This document shows, in pieces, positions 53,034 through 59,941 of a DNA stretch of 64,000 bases. Source of the stretch: Nocardioidaceae bacterium (GTDB lineage: Bacteria; Actinomycetota; Actinomycetes; Propionibacteriales; Nocardioidaceae); assembly GCA_020636935.1 (NCBI GenBank), contig JACJWW010000003.1:100653-164652 (forward strand), in the 5' to 3' direction. The first letter of the stretch is position 1. Each line of letters starts with the position of its first letter. The notes under the pieces are model-generated. The model made no database searches, was not told the DNA's origin, and was given only the letters and a program-made list of their open reading frames with translations. The position numbers were made by a program, and so were the translations under genes.

Positions 53034-54297
53034 ACGAGCCGCCTGATTTCACGGCGGATCGACGACATCGCACGGAGCGCCAGCAGAAGTGTCCCGTCGT
53101 GCTGCTGGAGGGCCCCCGCGAGGTAGGCAAGTCGACACTCCTGCGCCAATTGGCCGACCATCTCGGAGGTCGGCTCCTTGACTTGGACGACCTCGCCACA
53201 CGGACAGCAGTCACTCGTGACCCGGCAACCATGATCGACGGTGATGGAGTGGTCCTGATCGACGAATACCAGGATGCCCCAGTGGTGCTCGATGTGATCA
53301 AGGCCCAGTTGAACATCTCCAGTCGACCCGGGCAGTTCATCTCTACCGGATCGGCTCGCCATGAATCGCTGCCTCGCGCAGCGCAAGCACTGACTGGTCG
53401 CCTTCAGCGTCTCCCGCACCTCCCACTCACCCAGAGCGAACTCACGGGCACCCGACCCGACTTGGTGCGCCAACTGCTCGACGCCTCGACCCACGCAAGC
53501 GCCGTCCCGACCTCCACCACAAGCCGCGAGGACTACATCAGCCTCGTCATACGCGGCGGGTTCCCGATTGTGCTCGCGGCAGCTTCCGGCCGTGCTCGCT
53601 GGCGATGGATCGACGCCTATGTGCGCCTCACACTGGAGCGAGACGTCCAGGAACTCTCCAAGCTCCGACAAGCCCACGCCCTGCCACTCATCATGGAGAA
53701 AGCGGCTGGGCAGAGCGCACAGATTCTCAATACTTCTCGCATGGCCGAGGCAGCAAGTATCGACGCCAAGACCGCCCGGGACTACCTACGGCTACTCGAA
53801 GCAGTCTTCCTCCTCCGGCTCGTGCCGTCGTGGAACCGCACCCTGACCACTCGCACGTACGCTCGCCCGAAAGTGCACATGCTCGACACCGGCGTCTCGG
53901 CCGGCCTCCTACGGCTGACCCCCGAGAAGCTCGGGCGACGAGACCCGGTGGCGATGACTGAGTTCGGGCATCTGCTGGAATCCTTTGTCGTCGGCGACCT
54001 CCTCAAGGAGGTCAGCTGGACGGGGGAGATCGCGGGGTACGGCCACTGGCGCACCCGGGACGACCTAGAAGTCGATCTCGTCTTTGAGACCGAGGACGGG
54101 GGCGTCATCGGTCTTGAGGTCAAAGCAGCCGCTCGGGTCGCAGGAAACGACTCCGCAGACTCCGAGAACTCCTCGGCGATGCCTTCATAGCAGGAGTTGC
54201 GTTTTACACCGGGACGCGCAGCTACACCCACGAAGACCGACTGCACGTCATGCCGATCGTCCGACTCTGGAGCGAGCCCACACGCCCGACCACGTGA
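53034..54297 (+). pseudogene. DUF4143 ATPase, copy 2, with start-codon loss and two frameshifts
   Basis: This retains the middle that copy 1 lost (RWIDAYVRLTLERDVQELSK, LPLIMEKAAGQSA, AKTARDYLRLLEAVFLL). Walker A is LEGPREVGKSTLL and Walker B VLIDEYQDAP. Lesions: the ATG of copy 1 is ACG (53034), one base is lost near 53077, and ten bases are lost near 54150. The C-terminal frame is therefore left early at SADSENSSAMPS. Restoring 11 bases gives 1275 nt, exactly the length of copy 1 with its 349-bp gap filled. Confidence 0.85.
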
Positions 54298-54341
54298 CCT
54301 TGCCGAGGCAAAGGTCGAGCCCAAACCATCACCATTGGCCT

Positions 54342-54413
54342 TCAGGCACTTCGACCACGCCAGGTGTCCATCGAGCGCTCGTCGACCAAGCGGTCGATGG
54401 ACTCAGCCTTGAT
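54342..54413 (-). repeat. Short repeated 3'-end segment, copy 3
   Basis: Minus-strand KAESIDRLVDERSMDTWRGR, nearly identical to copy 2. It directly adjoins the HsdR-like fragment. Confidence 0.55.
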
Positions 54414-54661
54414 CGGTAGCATCGCCTCGGTTGATGGGACTGTGATGCGCCTGGCGAGTGATGACGAACCGGTTCGCTGCGAACAGTTCGGCGGCCTTCG
54501 CGTTGCCGTCGATCGCGGTCGGGTAGTACAGATCGATGTGGTGGCCGAGGTGGTCAAGGCCCCCCGCAGCAGCTGCACCACACCACGCTTGGTGATCTCT
54601 CCCTGCAACCGCGCGAGGAACTTGTGTCGCGACGGTGACGCTTCGCTGAGGCACTGCATGG
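54414..54661 (-). pseudogene. Type I restriction endonuclease subunit (HsdR) fragment
   Basis: Two minus-strand frames read KFLARLQGEITKRGVVQLLR and then DHLGHHIDLYYPTAIDGNAK followed by AAELFAANRFVITRQ. This is the start of the N-terminal nuclease region of HsdR-type proteins. The rest of the gene, and HsdM/HsdS, are absent, so it is a scar of a lost system. Confidence 0.65.
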
Positions 54662-56113
54662 TTAGTCTTCCAACGCGAGCGAGTAGGTGGTGTTGCGGGC
54701 ACCGAGCCCGCCGTGCATGGTGACGCGATCCGTGGCGATGAGCTTTTCGATCGCGTAGCGCGTCTGTGAGCGAGTCAAGCCGGTGCGTTCGATGATCGAA
54801 TTTCGATCCAGCGACCCTGCAGCGAGAACAGTCAGAACCCGGGTCTGAGGATCACCCGACTGGGAATGGGGCGCCGACGCCTGCGGGTCTTGTTCCGCGC
54901 GTGGCCTCATCAGCACTGCAGTGAAGGTTACAGCCTGGTCGATGAAGATCGGCGGATCAGCGGGCCATTCACCCAGCGCTCGCTGCACCTCACCGATGCC
55001 GCCGCCCTCGCCTTCGATGACTCGCGCACCTTGGGAGGTGTTGAGATAGCCGCAGATGCCGTAGAGGTGCTCGTTTACAGCGGACTTCCCCGCAGCGGTC
55101 CCGAGCTGCTCCCGACTCACTCCCCAGAGCCCGCCCGGGCTGGTGATGACCAACCGATCGGTCAAGAGCCGAATCTCAACGCGCTTGGTTTGCGTATGCG
55201 GTCCTAGATCGCGGTGCACGAGGGCGTTCGCGATGAGCTCCCGCACGGCACCGAGCGGGAGCTCGGGGTGGTCGTAGTTGTGTCCATCGGTACCCACTCG
55301 AATGCCGGTGCGGAGGTTTCGACGCACCCACTCCATGCTTGCGACAAGGAGGTCGGGTACTGGTCCGTCAAGATGCACGAGGTCAACAAGACGATCCGCT
55401 GACCCTGGGCCGGATACGACTGCGGCCGTTACCGCGAGGCTCGGGGCGAACTGCTGCGGGTACTCCCCAAGTGCATAAAGCCCGGCGAGCGTCACTCGGT
55501 CGCTGTCTATGTCTAGCACCCCGCGACGCCGGAGGAGTGTCTCGTCGTCTACATCTCGGAGTCGACGTGAACTGGCACGAACTGCTGAGGCGAACTGGCT
55601 GACCAAGCGTGGGTCGAGGTCAGTGAGCGTCGCGCGCTCGACCGGACCTGCGTCGTAGCGCGGTCGGTCTCGTACTGCGAGGATTTGCTGCTCCTCGGCT
55701 GCACTCATCGCGTAGTCGCCATCGGCCTGACGCAGGTACGCCCGGCCCCCGGTCTTACATGGACGCTGGTGGGCGCTGAGCCCCTGCACCTCAGCGACCA
55801 CGATCTGTTTGTCCGCAATCGCCAGAGTCTCGAAGGTGACCGTCAGGGGCGGAGTCACTGCCAGCCTCGCTTGAGAAGCGATCGCCTGCTCCACTGCGGC
55901 TGGATCTTCTACCCCAGTTATGGCGAACTCGGCACGCTCATCGAGTCCGACGATCACGACCCCACCGTCAGGCATGTTGCCGAACGCGCACAGCGTTGCA
56001 GCAAGATCAGGTACGCCACCCGCACCTCGCTTGACCTCCACGCCAGTGAAGTCGCCACGATGCGCCCGCATCTTCTCGATGAGGGCCAGCACAGCAGGCG
56101 CATCCCAGGACAT
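54662..56113 (-). CDS. AlbA_2-domain ATP-binding protein (Schlafen-like N-terminus)
   Basis: The 483-residue protein has an N-terminal AlbA_2 domain (FTGVEVKRGAGGVPDLAATLCAFGNMPDGGVVIVGLDE), then an ATPase-like region with VRELIANALVHRD and a GGIGEVQRAL loop. A C-terminal winged helix (LDRNSIIERTGLTRSQTRYAIEKL) follows. Such proteins are putative regulators or defence-related, with no settled function. It is complete. Its upstream region carries repeated AGAGTG/CACTCT half-sites, suggesting autoregulation. Confidence 0.85.
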   Translation of the reverse strand: MSWDAPAVLALIEKMRAHRGDFTGVEVKRGAGGVPDLAATLCAFGNMPDGGVVIVGLDERAEFAITGVEDPAAVEQAIASQARLAVTPPLTVTFETLAIADKQIVVAEVQGLSAHQRPCKTGGRAYLRQADGDYAMSAAEEQQILAVRDRPRYDAGPVERATLTDLDPRLVSQFASAVRASSRRLRDVDDETLLRRRGVLDIDSDRVTLAGLYALGEYPQQFAPSLAVTAAVVSGPGSADRLVDLVHLDGPVPDLLVASMEWVRRNLRTGIRVGTDGHNYDHPELPLGAVRELIANALVHRDLGPHTQTKRVEIRLLTDRLVITSPGGLWGVSREQLGTAAGKSAVNEHLYGICGYLNTSQGARVIEGEGGGIGEVQRALGEWPADPPIFIDQAVTFTAVLMRPRAEQDPQASAPHSQSGDPQTRVLTVLAAGSLDRNSIIERTGLTRSQTRYAIEKLIATDRVTMHGGLGARNTTYSLALED

Positions 56114-56131
56114 AGCGATCAGCCTACCGCT

Positions 56132-56179
56132 AGAGTGCGAATTTCACACTCTAGAGTGCGAACTTGGCGCGTCAGAGTG
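56132..56179. promoter_or_regulatory. Repeated AGAGTG half-sites upstream of the AlbA_2 gene
   Basis: AGAGTG (56132-56137) and CACTCT (56147-56152) form a dyad; further AGAGTG copies are at 56153-56158 and 56174-56179. AGAGTGCGA extends three of them. The spacing of about 21 bp places sites on the same DNA face, fitting an operator. Confidence 0.5.
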
Positions 56180-56338
56180 CGATTCTTCGGGCTGGGGCCG
56201 CAACCCGACCGCAAGATCAGAGAACCGCGCAGCCTCCCATCTGGCAACGTCGTTCAGCATGTGTGTCAGATCGGCACGAAGCTCCTCTGCGGTCTCTCCC
56301 GACGGCGAACTCGAACTATCTCCAGTCCAGCTTTCGAT

Positions 56339-56599
56339 GCGCCCAACAACGTCCAGACAGACCTCGCAGCCGAGGTTGACGCGGCGTTCGACAAACGATC
56401 CGCTGGCCGCGATCAGGAGTTCGCCGACCTCACCGCAAACCGCTCACGGCTCGACGTCGAGAGCGACAAGTTCCTCGCCGCGCACTTCGCCGACGCCATC
56501 GACCTGCCGACGCTCAAGCGGCACCAAGACCGCATCCGAGCCGCGCTCGCCGACTTTGAGCAGCGACTCGCCGATCACAACGATGGGCCTGCTGCATAA
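56339..56599 (+). pseudogene. Large serine recombinase remnant 2 (coiled-coil segment)
   Basis: The frame AAEVDAAFDKRSAGRDQEFA, then DKFLAAHFADAIDLPTLKRH and QDRIRAALADFEQRL, matches the coiled-coil region of large serine integrases. No catalytic Ser domain or zinc ribbon is present. It lies just outside tRNA-Ala. Confidence 0.65.
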
Positions 56600-56679
56600 A
56601 GGGGTCACACCGTTGACCTGGCCCACCGGTACCCTACAAACCGGAGCTTGAACCGAACCTGAGCACGTGAGAAATGAAA

Positions 56680-56705
56680 GAAACCGCAGGATGACCTGCG
56701 GTTTC
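56680..56705 (-). terminator. Intrinsic terminator after tRNA-Ala
   Basis: GAAACCGCAGG and CCTGCGGTTTC pair around a four-base loop, and on the minus strand TTTC follows. It is seven bases downstream of tRNA-Ala and would end the tRNA transcript. Confidence 0.8.
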
Positions 56706-56711
56706 ATGACG

Positions 56712-56784
56712 TGGAGCCTAGGGGACTCGAACCCCTAACCCCCTGCTTGCAAAGCAGGTGCGCTACCAATTGCGCCAAGGCCCC
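56712..56784 (-). tRNA. tRNA-Ala (anticodon TGC)
   Basis: The 73-nt gene folds into a cloverleaf: acceptor GGGGCCT/AGGCTCC, anticodon stem-loop CTGCTTTGCAAGCAG with TGC, and TTCGAGTCC in the T arm. CCA is not encoded. It is the second tRNA of the Ile-Ala pair normally found after gyrA-DUF3566. Confidence 0.96.
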
Positions 56785-56812
56785 GATGCGACCGGTGGTC
56801 GCGGGTGGTTTG

Positions 56813-56938
56813 TTAAGACTTCAAGACCGAGTCGGTGGCTTCTTGCCACAACGCCTGCTCGTGCTTGCTGGCGTCGACGCGCTTCTTGGCGACGACAGCG
56901 ACGACTGCAGCGGCTGCGACAAGCAAAAGCTTCTTCAC
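56813..56938 (-). CDS. DLW-39 family small protein
   Basis: GTG 56938 follows TAGGAGACC and gives 41 residues: KKLLLVAAAAVVAVVAKKR, then KHEQALWQEATDSV. A single N-terminal hydrophobic helix with a basic end and an ALW.EATD tail fits the tiny DLW-39 membrane proteins encoded beside tRNA-Ile/Ala downstream of gyrA in Actinomycetota. Function unknown. Here it lies between the two tRNAs. Confidence 0.85.
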   Translation of the reverse strand: MKKLLLVAAAAVVAVVAKKRVDASKHEQALWQEATDSVLKS

Positions 56939-56966
56939 GGTCTGGTCTCCTAATCGTGGTGGTGCG

Positions 56967-57040
56967 TGGGCCTAAGAGGACTTGAACCTCTGACCTCTTC
57001 CTTATCAGGGAAGCGCTCTAACCGTCTGAGCTATAGGCCC
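56967..57040 (-). tRNA. tRNA-Ile (anticodon GAT)
   Basis: The 74-nt gene has acceptor GGGCCTA/TAGGCCC, D arm GCTCAGACGGTTAGAGC, anticodon stem-loop CTTCCCTGATAAGGAAG with GAT, and T loop TTCAAGTCC. CCA is not encoded. It is upstream of DLW-39 and tRNA-Ala on the same strand. Confidence 0.96.
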
Positions 57041-57121
57041 GCATGAAAGACGCCCGCCGGAGCGGGCGAACTTCATCAATGCTATCGCAACGAGTCGCCC
57101 TCACAAAACTGAGGGGGAATG

Positions 57122-57153
57122 CCGAAGGCCCACCCCTGAGGGTGGGCCTTCGG
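57122..57153 (-). terminator. Intrinsic terminator after the glycine-rich protein gene
   Basis: CCGAAGGCCCACCC and its exact complement pair around CTGA. The 14-bp GC-rich stem lies 15 bases downstream of the stop. Confidence 0.8.
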
Positions 57154-57167
57154 ATCGTGCTCTGGTG

Positions 57168-59186
57168 CTAGGGCGTGTGGGTGCCGTTGATGTATGTGTC
57201 ATAGGCCTGGCCTGCCTCGCCGTCGGCGCCGGGGTTGCCGTCTTCCCCCTTGCCGCCGCCGCCGCCTCTGTTCCAGCCACCGTTAGAGGGTTGGGCCTTG
57301 GGGCCAGTGCCGGTGATGCTGCTGGACGTTGGGGCTGGGTCGCAGTTCCCTGGACCGGTGTTACAGCCGCCGGTGCCGCCGGTGCCACCGTTGCCGCCGG
57401 TGCCACCGTCGCCGCCGTCGCCACCACTCCCCTTGCTGTAACTACCGCTGCCGGTCAGCGAGCCGCTGCTCTGGAAGTACAGTGCGATCGAAGGGCCACC
57501 AGCCCCGCCGCCGGCACCGCTGCCACCAGCGGCGCCGCCGCCGCCGCCGCCGCCGCCGCCTTCGCCGGCATTGCCGCCGCCCTTGTTGCCGCCATCCGAG
57601 CCATTAGACGCATTGCCACCATCGCCACCGACCGAGGCGAAGCCACCATTGCCGCCATTGGACGCAGTGATTGATGGTGAGCCGATCAAGGTGAGGCTGG
57701 CGGAGTTCACGACGTACACGCCAAACGAACCACCGCCTGCGGCACCTCCTTGAGTGCCACCCTTTCCTTTGTTGCCTCCGTTTGAGCCAGCGCCGCCGCC
57801 GCCGCCGGGAAAGGACGCGGATCGTCCGCCGCCGCCGCCGCCGCCGCCGAACCCGGGGTTACCATCCAGGCCGACCCCGCCGCTTCCGCCCGACCAAGGG
57901 TCAAGACCAGCTGCCAACGCGCTGGTGTTGGTCCCGCCATTGTTAACGGGGGTAGCAGCCGAGCCTCCGTTGCCGCCCGACCCGCTCGTCGCCTGAATGC
58001 CAGCATAATTCCCGCCACCTGCCCCGCCGGCGCCGCCACCTGTGCCAGCCCCAGTACCTCCAGGAGTGCCATTTGTGTAGGAAAACGCCCCCTCGCCTCC
58101 GTTGCCTCCGGCGCCACCCTTCTGTGCTGCGTAATCGTCTGTGCCGGTGCTGCAGGGTGACGCTCCGACGCCGTAGTCGGTACCCCACCCGCCGTCATCG
58201 CCATTAGCGGGGCCACACGGTGCCGAGGGGGTGTTTGGCTTACCAGCTGACGCGTTGGCTCCAGCAATCCCGGCCTTTGCGGTCACGGTGCCGCCATTGA
58301 TGGTGGGGCTGCCGCCGGTCACGCGTACGCCGTACGCGCTGGAGCCAGCGCCCGTCGGGGTGCCGGAGTTGATGATGTTGTTCTTCAACAACGGGCTGCC
58401 GCCCGCGACGAGTACGCCGGTACCGGAGCCGGTGATCGACATGTTTTCGATCGTGCCGTTGACAGATGCGGTGACCATGCTGCTGACGGTCGTGGTGCCG
58501 CCACCGACGCCACCAAGAACGGTGATGCCCGACTGGAGAGTGAAGCTACCAAAGGTGCCGCTGTGTACGAACACCTTCGTGCTGCCGTTGATGCCCGCAC
58601 GGGTTTGACCGTAATCGATCGTCTTGCAGGGCGTGGCCGGGGCACCACAGGTGGGGCCGTCGGTGCCTGAGGTGGCCACATGGATGTCGGTCGTCAACGT
58701 GGTCAGCTTCGCCGTACAGGTCAGCGCACGATGCGTGCCCTGAGCAGGGATGCTCAACGTGACATTGGTGCCCAAGGCTGGCCCGCCGCTACCCGTCCAG
58801 GCATATGTGAATGGGTTTGGTGCCACCCCAGTCGCAGTGTGGGAGGCGGCATCAGTGACCGTGCCTGGGTTGGTGATCGCTGTGCCTGCGGTCTGGTTGA
58901 AGGTCGCAATCCAAGAGGTCGCCGGATTGCCGGTCGCGGAGATGCTAAACGTGCCGGAGTACGTCGTACCCGTGGAGTAGCCATTGAGATCGAGGCCCCA
59001 GGTGCATTCAGCGTCATCAGTGGTGACCGTGTTGACAGGGCGTACCTGGTCGCTGATGCCGTCGGGAGTGGTCTTCTGAGCGGTCTGCGCGTAGAGAGCC
59101 CCCACTGCCAAGACCAACGCCACCAGGGCGGGGATGATCGGCAAGCGTTGCATTGACCAACGCTTGCGCTGCTTAGAAGGGCTCAT
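57168..59186 (-). CDS. Glycine-rich secreted protein with beta-helix region, paralogue 1
   Basis: ATG 59186 (SPSKQRKRWSMQRLPIIPAL) gives 672 residues with a basic start and hydrophobic signal or anchor (IIPALVALVLAVGALYAQ). Conserved QVRPVNTVTTDDAECTWG follows, then an Ig-like beta region and a right-handed beta-helix-like section (ITVLGGVGGGTTTVSSMV, LLKNNIINSGTPTG). From about residue 330 to near the end, Gly-rich repeats dominate (GGNGGEGAF, GGGGGGGG), resembling mycobacterial PGRS. It ends GQAYDTYINGTHTP with no LPXTG. It shares its whole architecture with the gene at 59942-62014. Confidence 0.8.
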   Translation of the reverse strand: MSPSKQRKRWSMQRLPIIPALVALVLAVGALYAQTAQKTTPDGISDQVRPVNTVTTDDAECTWGLDLNGYSTGTTYSGTFSISATGNPATSWIATFNQTAGTAITNPGTVTDAASHTATGVAPNPFTYAWTGSGGPALGTNVTLSIPAQGTHRALTCTAKLTTLTTDIHVATSGTDGPTCGAPATPCKTIDYGQTRAGINGSTKVFVHSGTFGSFTLQSGITVLGGVGGGTTTVSSMVTASVNGTIENMSITGSGTGVLVAGGSPLLKNNIINSGTPTGAGSSAYGVRVTGGSPTINGGTVTAKAGIAGANASAGKPNTPSAPCGPANGDDGGWGTDYGVGASPCSTGTDDYAAQKGGAGGNGGEGAFSYTNGTPGGTGAGTGGGAGGAGGGNYAGIQATSGSGGNGGSAATPVNNGGTNTSALAAGLDPWSGGSGGVGLDGNPGFGGGGGGGGRSASFPGGGGGAGSNGGNKGKGGTQGGAAGGGSFGVYVVNSASLTLIGSPSITASNGGNGGFASVGGDGGNASNGSDGGNKGGGNAGEGGGGGGGGGAAGGSGAGGGAGGPSIALYFQSSGSLTGSGSYSKGSGGDGGDGGTGGNGGTGGTGGCNTGPGNCDPAPTSSSITGTGPKAQPSNGGWNRGGGGGKGEDGNPGADGEAGQAYDTYINGTHTP

Positions 59187-59324
59187 AAATCCGCTCGTTT
59201 CATGCTCATTGATAACCGACGGCCCACGGCGCACCACATTGGATACACCGAAGGTCGTCCTATGCTATGTGTGAAACGAGCGAATGGTCACCCTCGCTAT
59301 GTAGTGGTCCAGCCCACCTCGAGG

Positions 59325-59927
59325 TCAAGAGCCAAATCGGCGACGGCGACGGCGGCGGCGTACTCCGCTCACGTCGGTGATCGAGAAGACTATCCCCTTC
59401 GTCCCGGCCAAATGAGCACTCGCCACGGCGCTGGAGTTGCGCCTGGCCAGCTTGACCATCCGGCTCACCGGGCGCCGATGCTTCGGCAACGGCACCGCCG
59501 TCACCGAAAACGACACCGTCTGGCCCGGAGCCACCGTGCCATTGTGCACAAACACTGCCGACTGGCCTGGCTTGGCTGCCCTGGCTCGACCGCGGGCCCG
59601 GTTCCTCAGTTGGGCCAGACCCGCCGCCGGGATCCACCGCTGCACCCCGCCCGAAGGGAAGGTGAAGGTGATCCCGACCAGCGGGTTGATCCCGCTGTTC
59701 TTGAACGTCCAAAAATAGTTGATCTGGCCGGCTCCACTGCCAATCACCGCGATCGCCCCCGGCGAGACCCTAAAGGCATAGTCGCCGTCGGGCCCACCGA
59801 CGTCGCCGCCAGACACGGCGTACGCCGGAGCAGCCGCCATCACCGTGATCACCGGCGCCGACCAGGCGGCAGTGCGCAAGACCGTACGCCGACTCAGCCC
59901 GCTGCTCTCATTGGCTATCTCGCTCAT
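59325..59927 (-). CDS. Tat-exported protein with Ig-like domain and poly-Arg tail
   Basis: ATG 59927 follows GGGAGGAG and gives 200 residues. The twin-arginine signal is SRRTVLRTAAWSAPVITVMA ending in PAYA. The mature part has Ig-like strands (INYFWTFKNSGINPLVGITF, TVAPGQTVSFSVTAVPLP). It ends in eight consecutive Arg and FGS. It lies 14 bases after the upstream glycine-rich gene and 138 bases before the second. Function unknown. Confidence 0.8.
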   Translation of the reverse strand: MSEIANESSGLSRRTVLRTAAWSAPVITVMAAAPAYAVSGGDVGGPDGDYAFRVSPGAIAVIGSGAGQINYFWTFKNSGINPLVGITFTFPSGGVQRWIPAAGLAQLRNRARGRARAAKPGQSAVFVHNGTVAPGQTVSFSVTAVPLPKHRRPVSRMVKLARRNSSAVASAHLAGTKGIVFSITDVSGVRRRRRRRRFGS

Positions 59928-59941
59928 GGCTCTCCTCCCGC

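Noticed and set aside
53099..54190. DUF4143 copy 2 read as an intact shorter gene starting at GTG 53099
   Set aside because: It would begin in Walker A without the preceding strand and end in a frameshifted tail. Comparison with copy 1 shows a lost start and two indels.
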